From CAYRHN01 sp964424115 (lineage in GTDB: Bacteria > Chloroflexota > Anaerolineae > Anaerolineales > Anaerolineaceae), in contig CAYRHN010000008.1 in the NCBI GenBank assembly GCA_964424115.1, positions 123,754 through 187,753 of the forward strand: a stretch of 64,000 nt of DNA, in the 5' to 3' direction. Made by a program: the position numbers and the translations under genes. This document shows, piece by piece, positions 7,972 through 15,509 of the stretch. Within the stretch, counting starts at the first letter, position 1; each line of letters opens with the position of its first letter. The notes under the pieces are model-generated. The model was not told the DNA's origin. It saw nothing but the letters and a program-made list of their open reading frames with translations, and searched no databases.

Positions 7972-9273
7972 TCACTTGAGGGTGGAATTGGCTTCTGTTT
8001 CGATCGCTTCCAGCGCACCGTCGACCGTTTCCTGGCCTTGCAGCACGCTGAGAATGTGCGGGTAGATGATCTCGTACATCACCAGGTCGCGGTCAGGCAT
8101 GTTGCCCAGGTATTGCCCATAGGGCAGGACGGCCAACCCCTTGGCTACCCAGGGCATGGCTGCCGCGATTTCAGGCGATTCGGCCACCGAGGGCATGGCA
8201 GGAATGGTGCCGCTGGCAATATTCCACTGCTTGGCCTGCTCCGTGTTCGTGGTGGCAAAAATAATGAAGTCCCAGGCAACCTCTTGATATTTGCTATTGG
8301 GTGACACGGTCAGCCCCCAGCCCGAATCGGCCACGAAGACCGGATCGCCCTGCACGGCGGGCAGGTAGAAATAATCCCACTCGTCGGCAAAGTCGGGGAA
8401 GTTCACTTTTCCCTCGGCGATAGCCCAGGCGCCGATGTAACCGATGCCCACTTTGCCCTGGAAGAAGGCGTCAATGACGAAGTTGGTTGTATCATTGAAG
8501 ACGGTCGGGTCCACTACGCCGGCCTGGACCGCGTCCAGCATCCACTGCAGTTGAGCCTTCGCTTCGGGAGTATTGAAAGTGAAGGCGGTATGGTCGGCGT
8601 TCCAATAATCCCCGCCGCGCTGCTTGATGCCCGCCAGGAAGGAAGCCCAGGTCGGGTCGGCAGCGGTGAAGTGGAAACCCGCCGTGGTCATCATCCCGGA
8701 GTCATCGTGCTGTACCAGCACCTTGGCATCTGCCAACACGTCATCCAATGTCTTCCACTGCGGCGGGTAGGTCAACCCGGCAGCCTCGTATTTAGTCTTG
8801 TCGACCAGCACCCCGCCGTACTCGCAATTGAACTCCTGCGGCAGGCCGTACAACTTGTTATTGACAATGAATCCACCGATCGGTGCAGCATAGAAGGTCT
8901 GCTTGGCCTGATCGATGGTCATTAGGTTCTCCGGCATCGGCGCCAGTCGCTCATAATACTGCGATGTCCAGGTGCCGAACAATTGCACGATATCCGCTTC
9001 TTCGCCTGCCGGCATGGCCGTCTGGAGCGTCTGCAGATATAGCTCGTAGTCAAAATTTTCCAGTTGGATGTCTACGTTGGGGTGCAGCGCTTCATAAGCC
9101 TGGATCTGCGCCTCATACCCGTTGATGAAAGCATTGTTGGTGTGCACCCACATGCGCAGGACGATCTTCTCCCCCGAGGTGGGAGTCTCCTGCCCGGTCT
9201 GGTTCTGCGTACCTCCCCCGCAGGCGCTCAACAGCAGTACAATCGCCATCCCAAGAGCCAAAATCTTTTTCAT
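7972..9273 (-). CDS. Extracellular sugar-binding lipoprotein of the ABC transporter (family 1)
   Basis: 433 aa from the ATG at 9273, picked because GGAG lies 8 nt upstream and the lipoprotein signal starts right there: MKKILALGMAIVLLLSACGG, with lipobox LSAC. A Thr/Gln-rich linker precedes the family 1 solute-binding fold, with RMWVHTNNAF, ADIVQLFGTW and KVGIGYIGAWA being typical of the family. It captures the oligosaccharide outside the membrane and delivers it to the two permeases downstream. It has its own promoter upstream (9376-9404) in addition to read-through from the regulator gene. Confidence 0.92.
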   Translation of the reverse strand: MKKILALGMAIVLLLSACGGGTQNQTGQETPTSGEKIVLRMWVHTNNAFINGYEAQIQAYEALHPNVDIQLENFDYELYLQTLQTAMPAGEEADIVQLFGTWTSQYYERLAPMPENLMTIDQAKQTFYAAPIGGFIVNNKLYGLPQEFNCEYGGVLVDKTKYEAAGLTYPPQWKTLDDVLADAKVLVQHDDSGMMTTAGFHFTAADPTWASFLAGIKQRGGDYWNADHTAFTFNTPEAKAQLQWMLDAVQAGVVDPTVFNDTTNFVIDAFFQGKVGIGYIGAWAIAEGKVNFPDFADEWDYFYLPAVQGDPVFVADSGWGLTVSPNSKYQEVAWDFIIFATTNTEQAKQWNIASGTIPAMPSVAESPEIAAAMPWVAKGLAVLPYGQYLGNMPDRDLVMYEIIYPHILSVLQGQETVDGALEAIETEANSTLK

Positions 9274-9375
9274 CTTTTTCTCCATAAACTTATTTTGATA
9301 GCCGCGACACCGCGCGCAAAGCGTGTGCCAGACAGGGAACACGGCTATCGGGTTGGACGCACCCCGCCGCTCGCC

Positions 9376-9404
9376 ATAATATTATTGAAAAACAAAAAGA
9401 TCAA
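9376..9404 (-). promoter_or_regulatory. Internal sigma70 promoter for the sugar-binding lipoprotein gene
   Basis: On the minus strand TTGATC (9399-9404), a 17-nt spacer and TATTAT (9376-9381). It lies between the SIS gene and the binding-protein gene and would give a leader of about 100 nt, allowing extra binding protein to be made. Confidence 0.6.
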
Positions 9405-9448
9405 CATTCTGTTCTACCATAGGGCTCCTTTCACCTCCTTAGGTAAAT

Positions 9449-10471
9449 CTACTTAAGAATGACCACCGCGGTCAGGTTCTTCGGCCGGTCAGGGTTCAGT
9501 CCTTTGGCCAGCGAACGGTAAAATGCCAGCAATTGAAGCACGGGCAGGTAAAGCACCGCCCGCGCTGCCTCGGGCACGCTGCTGTGGAAGGCAATATCTG
9601 CCCCTGCCTCCCCCAGGCTGAAGACCTCCGCGCCTAGCGCGCGCATTTCCTCCAGCACTGCTCGTTCCTGTGAGTTGTTCTGTTCCGAAAGCAGCCCAAC
9701 CACCACGGCTCCCTCGCCCGCCATGCTCATTGGCCCGTGGCGGAATTCCAGGAAGTGGAACGGCTCGCTGTGCGTCAGGGTCATTTCCTTCATTTTCAGG
9801 TTGACCTCACAGGCCAACCCGTAGCGGATGCCACTGCCAAGGAAATAGAAGCGGTCTTTCTGCAAATCCTCGCCGATGCGCCGGGCATTGCGTTCATGAT
9901 CGCTCAGCAACCGCCGCCCGATCTCCGGCAGGCGTGCCATGCTCTCCAACAGATCAGGTCGTCCGGCCATTCGCGCGGCCAGCGCAGCCGTCGCCAGGTA
10001 CATCGAGGCAAAAGAGCGCGTCTGCGCCACCGATTCCTCCTGCCCCTTGGAAATAAGCAGGTTCCAATCGCCCAGCGCAGATAACTTTTCCGGGTAATTA
10101 CTGACCACCAGCACCTTGCCGCGCCCTGCTTCTTTGAAAGCCTGGGTAGCGCACAGTGTTTCGGTGGTGGTCCCGGATCGGCTGATTGCCACCAGCAGCG
10201 TTCTCAACCGCGGATCCTGCGCCAGAACGGTTAGCGGGTTGAGCAACAACTCACCCCCCGGCACAGCCCGCGCCGGTCGCCCGCTCAACTCCTGGTACAG
10301 CGCCGCGGCCGCCAGGGAAAGATAATAAGTGGATCCACAACCGGTAAAGAGAACCTGGTCAAATTCACTGGCTGCCGGCAGATCCAGGAGACTGGCATTA
10401 TCCAATGCCTGCTGCCATGCTTCAGGTTGGGAAATGATTTCCCGGTAAGTTGCATAGGTTTCGATTTCCAT
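9449..10471 (-). CDS. agaS: SIS-domain sugar-phosphate isomerase/deaminase, AgaS-like
   Basis: 340 aa with two SIS domains. The first has FTGCGSTYYLSLAA (residue about 42) and the phosphosugar loop SRSGTTTET (about 97); the second has LGSGIRYGLA and the Glu-containing EFRHGPMS loop (about 240) shared with GlmS and AgaS. AgaS converts galactosamine-6-phosphate to tagatose-6-phosphate plus ammonia. Next to LacD, a PfkB kinase and GH114, that reaction is the most sensible; fructosamine or glucosamine-6-phosphate deglycase/deaminase activity is the main alternative. The ATG overlaps the amidohydrolase stop codon (TAATG), so the two are translationally coupled. Confidence 0.82.
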   Translation of the reverse strand: MEIETYATYREIISQPEAWQQALDNASLLDLPAASEFDQVLFTGCGSTYYLSLAAAALYQELSGRPARAVPGGELLLNPLTVLAQDPRLRTLLVAISRSGTTTETLCATQAFKEAGRGKVLVVSNYPEKLSALGDWNLLISKGQEESVAQTRSFASMYLATAALAARMAGRPDLLESMARLPEIGRRLLSDHERNARRIGEDLQKDRFYFLGSGIRYGLACEVNLKMKEMTLTHSEPFHFLEFRHGPMSMAGEGAVVVGLLSEQNNSQERAVLEEMRALGAEVFSLGEAGADIAFHSSVPEAARAVLYLPVLQLLAFYRSLAKGLNPDRPKNLTAVVILK

Positions 10472-11517
10472 TAATTCTCCCGTTTCAGCACCTTGTGCGA
10501 ATTGTCAAAATAGATCTTCTTCAAGACATCCTCGGGCAGGTTCAATCCATACACCTGCCAGCGGCCCTGGGGAGGGATATCCGAGGTGCCGTAATTGAAA
10601 TATTCATCCTCCGATTCCAGGAAACGGTAATACACGCGGTAAGCCTCCAGGTCGGGGCTCATATCGGACCCAAACAGGATGCGGTCCTGGTATTGGATAA
10701 AGAAACGGCGGGTGGAATACGGTTGACGTCCCAGTTCGGCGATCCTCCCGGAAATGTCGATAAAATAATTCGGGCATTCGTCCAACATCTGCCCCACCCA
10801 GGCCAGGTTTTCCGCATAACATCCCACGTGCGCGCCGATGAATACCGTGGAAGGATGGTTCTTGACCAGGCTTTTCAAGCCATTCAGGATGTTCATGAAA
10901 GTCGGGTACGGTGGGCTGGTGAATGCCCAATCCGGGTGATTGCCCAACTCTTCCCAGCGCTCGTTGGTCTCGTCGATCGGATCAAAGAACGCCACCGGAT
11001 CAGCGACATGGATCAATACCGGCAAACGCAGTTTTCCCGCGGTCTCCCAGATCGGGGACAGCCGCGGATCGTCCACCTTTACCAGATTCCCCTGGTCGTC
11101 TCTGACCTGCAGGCCAAACGGTTTCCAGATCTTCAATCCCTCTGCGCCGGCGGCCTTTTGGGCTTCCAGGCGTCTGGCCGCCCACTCCGGGAAGCCTCCC
11201 CCCATGCTTTGCCATTGGCTCCAATCCACCCCGCCAAAAACCTGGAACCGCTCCGGCGCCCTGGATTTGAAAATTTCGAGGTGCGCCTGCAGGATATCCT
11301 CCCCCCAGCCGCCGTCCAGATCAATATACTGAATCACATTGGCATCATCCAACAAGCCGAGCAATTGGTCGAGCGGCTTCCCATCCCATCCGCCGCCAAA
11401 GGCTTCCCCGAGGTGATTGTGCGCGTCGATCACCGGAAAACGAGGTCGGACCACCCGGGTGGCTTTGGTAGTCAATTTTGGTTGGGGACGGTAATCTTGT
11501 AACAGCATACTTTTCAC
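10471..11517 (-). CDS. Amidohydrolase-family TIM-barrel hydrolase (PF04909 type)
   Basis: 348 aa. Metal-site landmarks are visible: FPVIDAHNHLGE (HxH, residues about 27-38), LPVLIHVADP (His after strand 5), VFIGAHVGCYAENL (His after strand 6) and LFGSDMSPDLEA (Asp after strand 8). This is the layout of amidohydrolase-2 proteins, which include decarboxylases, lactonases and deacylases. It is not a NagA/AgaA deacetylase by sequence, although an acetyl-removing or lactone-opening step would suit this operon. It begins 19 bp after the DeoR gene ends and is coupled to the SIS gene. Confidence 0.83.
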   Translation of the reverse strand: MKSMLLQDYRPQPKLTTKATRVVRPRFPVIDAHNHLGEAFGGGWDGKPLDQLLGLLDDANVIQYIDLDGGWGEDILQAHLEIFKSRAPERFQVFGGVDWSQWQSMGGGFPEWAARRLEAQKAAGAEGLKIWKPFGLQVRDDQGNLVKVDDPRLSPIWETAGKLRLPVLIHVADPVAFFDPIDETNERWEELGNHPDWAFTSPPYPTFMNILNGLKSLVKNHPSTVFIGAHVGCYAENLAWVGQMLDECPNYFIDISGRIAELGRQPYSTRRFFIQYQDRILFGSDMSPDLEAYRVYYRFLESEDEYFNYGTSDIPPQGRWQVYGLNLPEDVLKKIYFDNSHKVLKREN

Positions 11518-11536
11518 AACTCCAAAGAGAAGAGGA

Positions 11537-12313
11537 TCAGACCTGGATCACTTCCACGCCCAGGAACCGCAATTGGGTAATAAATTCGGCCGGCGCCAGG
11601 CTGTCGGTGACCATCTTGTGAATGCTGCTGATTGGAGCCAGGTAGGCCGTCGAAACGGTGTTGATCTTGGAGTGATCCGCCGCCACGATCACCTGCTTGC
11701 CGGCCTTCAAGATCGCCCGGTCGGTCATCGTCTCGGGCAGATAATCATTGGTCAAGCCGTGCTCCAGGTTGATGGCATGCACACCGATGATCACCTTGTC
11801 CGCACGCACCTCGGCGAGCGCCTGTTCGGTGATATGCCCGATGAAAGAAAGCTCGCTACTGCGCAACATTCCCCCCAGCGCGACTACCGTGATGGCCGGG
11901 ATTCCGGAAAGGGTGTTCAAGACCGGCAGCGAATTGGTGATGACCGTGATATGCCTGCATTCCCGCATGGCGCGTGCCACTTCCAGGACTGTGGTCCCGG
12001 AACCAAGGAAAACAGTTTCCCCATCCTGCACCAAATGGGCAACCGCCAGTCCGATACGCCTTTTTTCCTCGGCATTTTCCAATTCGCGTTGCAAAATGGG
12101 CAGTTCAGGCGGTGCCTGAAGCAACGAGATCGCGCCGCCGTGGACCCTTTGGATCTGCCCTTGCTCTGACAGCACTTCCAGGTCGCGCCGGGCAGTTGCC
12201 TCGCTGACCGAAAACTGCTCGCAGATCTCAGCCACGGAGATGCGCTCCTGGCGGTTAAGGTGTTCCAGTATTTTTTTCTGACGTTCTACGGAGGAAAGGG
12301 AATCAAGGATCAT
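11537..12313 (-). CDS. DeoR-family transcriptional repressor of the sugar operon
   Basis: 258 aa. The N-terminal winged helix is typical (VERQKKILEHLNRQERISV, then VSEATARRDLEVL with the recognition helix, and QIQRVHGGAI). The C-terminal DeoRC domain (residues about 75-250) resembles sugar-phosphate isomerases and binds phosphorylated sugars; GSGTTVLEVARA is its phosphate loop. It is the first gene of the 12-kb minus-strand operon, and its promoter region carries repeated TTGAT motifs, so it probably represses itself and the operon until a galactosamine or tagatose phosphate accumulates. AgaR and LacR are its best-known relatives in such loci. Confidence 0.9.
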   Translation of the reverse strand: MILDSLSSVERQKKILEHLNRQERISVAEICEQFSVSEATARRDLEVLSEQGQIQRVHGGAISLLQAPPELPILQRELENAEEKRRIGLAVAHLVQDGETVFLGSGTTVLEVARAMRECRHITVITNSLPVLNTLSGIPAITVVALGGMLRSSELSFIGHITEQALAEVRADKVIIGVHAINLEHGLTNDYLPETMTDRAILKAGKQVIVAADHSKINTVSTAYLAPISSIHKMVTDSLAPAEFITQLRFLGVEVIQV

Positions 12314-12324
12314 ATTTTACCCTA

Positions 12325-12364
12325 AATCAAGCAAATACAATCACAATCAATCAATATCAATCAT
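12325..12364 (-). promoter_or_regulatory. Operator-like TTGAT repeats before the DeoR gene
   Basis: Read on the minus strand, TTGAT-type units recur between 12325 and 12364 (aatcaa at 12325, aatcaatcaa at 12345-12354, atcaatca at 12356-12363 on the plus strand). They lie just downstream of the -10 box, the usual place for a DeoR-family operator. Binding by the adjacent regulator is inferred. Confidence 0.55.
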
Positions 12365-12393
12365 AATATAGCACGTTTATGAGCGATATTCAA
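12365..12393 (-). promoter_or_regulatory. Sigma70 promoter of the DeoR-led sugar operon
   Basis: On the minus strand TTGAAT (12388-12393), exactly 17 nt, TATATT (12365-12370). Transcription would start near 12358 and run through the DeoR gene with a leader of about 45 nt. This is the best-conserved promoter upstream of the 12-kb operon. Confidence 0.7.
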
Positions 12394-12487
12394 GAGGTAA
12401 TTGGGATGAAATGCTACCCGATTTGCGGAAAGCCATGCGCTCCCCCAGGCATGGAATTACTGAATTCCAGAACAGATCGCTAGAGCA

Positions 12488-13189
12488 TCACGGGGAGATC
12501 TCCAAGGCGATCTTCGCCATCATTGAAAAATCCCGCTCGCGCTGGCTGGCTGTGGCTTCCTCTCCGCTTACCAGGCTGTCGCTGACGGTCAGGATCGAAA
12601 GCGCATCGGCCTTGAATTTAGCCGCCAGGGTATACAATGCATTGGTCTCCATCTCACAGGCCAGTACTCCAAATCTGGCCCAAATTCTCCACCAATCAGG
12701 ATCTTCGTTATAAAAAGTATCGCCTGAATAAATACTTCCCACCCGCACATCCACCCCCTGTTCTCTGGCAACCTGATAGGCCTTCAACAATAACTCGAAA
12801 CTGGCGGACGGCGCATAATCCTTGCCGTTAAAGCGCAACTTATTGGTCTGCGAATCGGTGGAAGCGGTCATCGCGAGCACAATATCCCCTACCTTCAGTT
12901 CCGGCTGGAATGCCCCGCAAGTTCCCACGCGCATCACGGTTTTTACATCATATTCAGCCAACAGCTCGTGCACGTAAATGGACAGGGTGGGAATGCCCAT
13001 CCCGCTCCCCATGAACGAGATGCGCTTACCCTTATAATTTCCGGTATAGCCCAACATTCCGCGCACCTCATTAAAACAGATCACATCCTCCAGCAATGTT
13101 TCCGCATAATATTTCGCCCGCAGCGGATCGCCGGGCAGAAGAACCGTTTGGGCAATTTGCCCCTGCTTTGCGCCGATATGGATGCTCAT
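12488..13189 (-). CDS. deoD: Purine-nucleoside phosphorylase, DeoD type
   Basis: 233 aa from the ATG at 13189, which has a full GGAGG ribosome site 6 nt upstream; the longer open frame to 13474 lacks such support. It opens with SIHIGAKQGQIAQTVLLPGD, like E. coli DeoD ([22 protein letters not shown]), and has MGSGMGIPTLSIY, VMRVGTCGAF and the nucleoside-binding ACEMETNALY. It catalyses phosphorolysis of purine nucleosides to base and (deoxy)ribose-1-phosphate in the cytoplasm. It is 174 bp upstream of the DeoR gene and separated from it by that gene's own promoter, so co-regulation with the sugar operon is uncertain. The BMP-type nucleoside transporter at 44331-49332 could feed it. Confidence 0.93.
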   Translation of the reverse strand: MSIHIGAKQGQIAQTVLLPGDPLRAKYYAETLLEDVICFNEVRGMLGYTGNYKGKRISFMGSGMGIPTLSIYVHELLAEYDVKTVMRVGTCGAFQPELKVGDIVLAMTASTDSQTNKLRFNGKDYAPSASFELLLKAYQVAREQGVDVRVGSIYSGDTFYNEDPDWWRIWARFGVLACEMETNALYTLAAKFKADALSILTVSDSLVSGEEATASQRERDFSMMAKIALEISP

Positions 13190-13374
13190 GCAACACCTCC
13201 CGAAAGGTTGGAAGTTAAATGAAAAATCACCAATTGAACTAATTATATGCGTAAGTGCTGCCGGAACCAGGATATACAATAACACCAATTTGCCGCATGC
13301 TGCGGCTCCTTCACCCAAGCCTTTTCCCGCTGGACAGCCTCGAGGAGACCGCCTCTCCCCTGCCCAAATCACCC

Positions 13375-13421
13375 TGTCACAAATGACAGTCTGACCCAAT
13401 TTTTTTATGTCACATAAGACA
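13375..13421. promoter_or_regulatory. Twin palindromic operators, TGTC-N6-GACA type
   Basis: Two sites, tgtcacaaatgaca (13375-13388) and tgtcacataagaca (13408-13421), are spaced 33 bp centre to centre, about three helical turns. The first extends to a 16-bp palindrome with CTGTCA/TGACAG arms. They lie in the divergent region between deoD and the orphan gene at 13460 and look like Crp/Fnr-family operators. The second is centred about 42 bp before the predicted transcription start of the orphan gene. Confidence 0.6.
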
Positions 13422-13459
13422 TTATCAGCCCGGCGAAAATTTGGTATTCTCATATCGTC

Positions 13460-13780
13460 ATGAAATCCCGGCAAACGATATGTTTTTATGGAAACTCACT
13501 GGTGCTGGCTGGACTACGCGCCCGGTTGCAATCCAGCCCATGGATAGAAGTGCGCAACCTGGATGAAATTGATATCTCTGCGGCACACAATTGCACCGTG
13601 GTTTATGACATGGGCTCTGCTGAGACAGAGAACCTGCTGGCACTGGTGGAAGAAAATCCAGATGTGCTGTTGATCGGCATCGACCCGGAAAGCCATGCCG
13701 TGCTGCTTGGAGGGCAGGCCGCCGGGAATATCTCCCTTGAACAGATCACCAAGATCATCCAAATTCAGGAAAATCCATAA
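13460..13780 (+). CDS. Orphan small protein of unknown function
   Basis: 106 aa, not recognised. The sequence alternates predicted strands and helices (ICFYGNSLVLAGLRARL, CTVVYDMGS, DVLLIGIDPES), reminiscent of a response-regulator receiver or Rossmann half-fold, but the phosphorylation Asp/Lys pattern is not clear. A -10 box TATTCT (13445-13450) preceded by TGG stands 9 nt before the ATG and there is no Shine-Dalgarno, so the message is probably leaderless. Twin TGTC-N6-GACA operators upstream suggest control by a Crp/Fnr-type regulator. Coding confidence comes from frame length plus promoter position. Confidence 0.6.
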   Translation: MKSRQTICFYGNSLVLAGLRARLQSSPWIEVRNLDEIDISAAHNCTVVYDMGSAETENLLALVEENPDVLLIGIDPESHAVLLGGQAAGNISLEQITKIIQIQENP

Positions 13781-14001
13781 GCATCTATAATGATCTGAAG
13801 GTAGCCCATTGCATGGATGTGGATTGCACAAACGCCTCGTTCTACACCCTGGATAGTGGAGGCAGTGTTGGCGGATATACTGGGATGACCCTGGGGGTCG
13901 ATGGGCTGCCCTTGATCAGTTATTATGACCAGACCAATGGTCACTTGAAGGGAATGCATTGTTCAAACGCCTTCTGTGCGCCTTACTTCCGCCGGCGCTA
14001 G
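13780..14001 (+). pseudogene. Remnant of a secreted repeat protein
   Basis: The frame reads YNDLKVAHCMDVDC at the left end, then a segment with GGYTGMTLGVDGLPLISYYD and LKGMHCSNAFC before a stop at 13999-14001. This is about one and a half units of a repeat (strand pair plus DLKxxHCxxxxC) seen in large extracellular Chloroflexota proteins. It has no start or signal peptide of its own and begins inside the stop codon of the preceding gene, so it looks like a decayed fragment. Confidence 0.5.
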
Positions 14002-14519
14002 GAGGAACCCAACGAAACCGAAACCGTTTTCAACCGCACCTGCCCTGGTTGAAATAACATAGTCGCAGGAAAAGCAAAGAGCCTCAGACCCCCTGGGGCT
14101 CTTTGTTCCTCACATCCAGGGGTCAGGCGGTTGGTTCTTTTCCCAGAGACGGCCTGCATGCTCTCGAGGCACCTGTCTCATCTCCGCTGAGTTTTTAGGA
14201 CTGTGCCGAAGGTGGAGATAATAGGTTCCCAACCCATGTTGGGATGATAAGTATCTGTCCCATTTCTGGTAGGTTTTTGCACCTACGCCACAGGTGGGGG
14301 TGAAAACCAGCAAGAATTGCTTTTTTGCCCCCACAGGTAGGGGTTGAAAAGTCACCAACCAATTTTGAGACAGACACGATGAAAAAAGAGCTTGAATCTC
14401 CCCTCGATCCGCGCAATAATATGTATACACAATCCTGGAACAAGTAAAAATTCTCTTTGCACCGCAGCCTTCTGACCGGCAGCCAGTTGCCGGATTTTCT
14501 CCAGAAAGAAGGAGCTCTG
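14002..14519. other. Gene-free stretch with a terminator and short degenerate repeats
   Basis: No convincing coding frame on either strand. It holds a terminator-like hairpin at 14075-14105 and, between about 14206 and 14350, several related pieces of the form CC-x-AGGTGGGG-x-TGAAAA, the clearest pair being 14288-14306 and 14331-14350. Open frames here are low-complexity and lack family features. Confidence 0.5.
14075..14105 (+). terminator. Hairpin terminator-like structure
   Basis: CAAAGAGCC (14075-14083) pairs perfectly with GGCTCTTTG (14097-14105) around a 13-nt loop; the tail TTTGTTCC is only moderately T-rich. It follows the repeat-protein remnant and could end transcription from the orphan gene. 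Confidence 0.5.
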
Positions 14520-15008
14520 ATGGGCAAACCAACCCTTCCCCCCTACACCCTGCAGGTCCTGACCAGCGAGTATTGCATCGAGGGCACCGTGCCCGGCGAT
14601 ACCCTCTTGACCATCCCGGAACCACATTCCAACCGCAGCCCCTATCACTTCCTTTCCGTGAAGGTGCAGCTGACCCGCTCCGCGGAAGTCAAAACCTACT
14701 TCTATAAAGAGTTCTTCCTAAACCCTGGCGCCGCGCTGGCGCTCATTCCTCACCTAGATATCACCCAACACCCCTCGTTCTCGGGTTGGAAGCTGTTTCG
14801 CGTCCCCCTCACAGGCGTGTTTCACCTGGGCCCGTACTGCATGAGCGGCAGGCTGATGACCACCGGTTCTGGCTATCTCAGCGGAGACAACCCGGCCTTT
14901 GATGTCCGCTTCACCAGCCTGTACCCCGGATCGCAATGGGGCGAGTTGTCTGCACCCTTTGCCCTGGTGGGGATCACGGCCGTCCATGGCTGGGCGCCTG
15001 GGTTGTAG
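14520..15008 (+). CDS. Unrecognised protein, possibly a broken gene
   Basis: 162 aa from the ATG at 14520, chosen for the AGAAGGAG site 6 nt upstream. No family is recognised. The sequence is rich in aromatic and Gly/Pro residues with beta-strand character (YTLQVLTSEYCIEGTVPGD at the start; ALIPHLDITQHPSF mid-protein) and has no signal peptide or membrane helix. The stop at 15006 is followed within about 30 bp by an ELWxxDGT-type fragment in another frame, so the two could be halves of one damaged gene. Confidence 0.45.
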   Translation: MGKPTLPPYTLQVLTSEYCIEGTVPGDTLLTIPEPHSNRSPYHFLSVKVQLTRSAEVKTYFYKEFFLNPGAALALIPHLDITQHPSFSGWKLFRVPLTGVFHLGPYCMSGRLMTTGSGYLSGDNPAFDVRFTSLYPGSQWGELSAPFALVGITAVHGWAPGL

Positions 15009-15029
15009 CGGCACCTTTCTGTTCGCCTC

Positions 15030-15308
15030 ATCACAAAGCAGATGGCATCAGCGATACGTCGGGGGTAATGAATGGCGTGATCTACTTCCTGGCCTACAAT
15101 TTCGCCAGCGGGGTCGAAATTCAAAGGAAGGACGGCATCTCAGAAGGCACGCAGATCGTCCTGGATATCCCGGTCGATTTTCCCAACCCCCCTGGCCTTC
15201 TTGAACGGGCGCCTGTTTTTCGCCGCTTCCGAGATCCAGCACGGCGAGGAGATCTGGTCCTACATCACCGGATTCTTCAGGACCTACCTGCCTGTGATCA
15301 CACATTAG
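15030..15308 (+). pseudogene. Frameshifted C-terminus of an ELWxxDGT-repeat secreted protein
   Basis: Two frames join into one recognisable product. The first reads NGVIYFLAYNFASGVEIQ, then RKDGISEGTQIVLDI, an ELWxxDGTxxGT-type repeat. Near a run of six C at 15187-15192 the frame changes and continues with NGRLFFAASEIQHGEEIW and ends FFRTYLPVITH at the stop 15306-15308. The last residues match the aromatic-L-P-x-I tail of two intact secreted proteins in this window. The C-run frameshift may be a real mutation or a sequencing error. Confidence 0.6.
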
Positions 15309-15341
15309 GCGGGGGGAGCGAATAGATTTCGCAAACACCAG

Positions 15342-15366
15342 GCCGAGAGGTCAGAACCCCCTCGGC
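15342..15366. other. Small hairpin after the broken repeat protein
   Basis: GCCGAG (15342-15347) and CTCGGC (15361-15366) can pair around 13 nt. There is no T tract, so terminator function is doubtful. Confidence 0.3.
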
Positions 15367-15509
15367 GGCTCAGGTTCTGGGAGGATATGCCAACACCCTC
15401 CTTTTATTCAATTAGCTACCGCGGAATGTCTGTCCCAAGCGATCGGCAACTTGAACCCGATGAAACCTTGGTTAAACTAAACATAATACATCATTCTAAT
15501 ACTTACTTT

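Noticed and set aside
14206..14350. Possible CRISPR array
   Set aside because: Repeat units are only partly similar and intervals (27, 27, 28, 43 bp) are too short and uneven for repeat plus spacer; no cas genes are in the window.
14110..14625. Minus-strand open frame of 171 codons
   Set aside because: It crosses the repeat region and the start of the plus-strand gene at 14520, has no ribosome site and reads as low-complexity Cys/Gly/Arg sequence.
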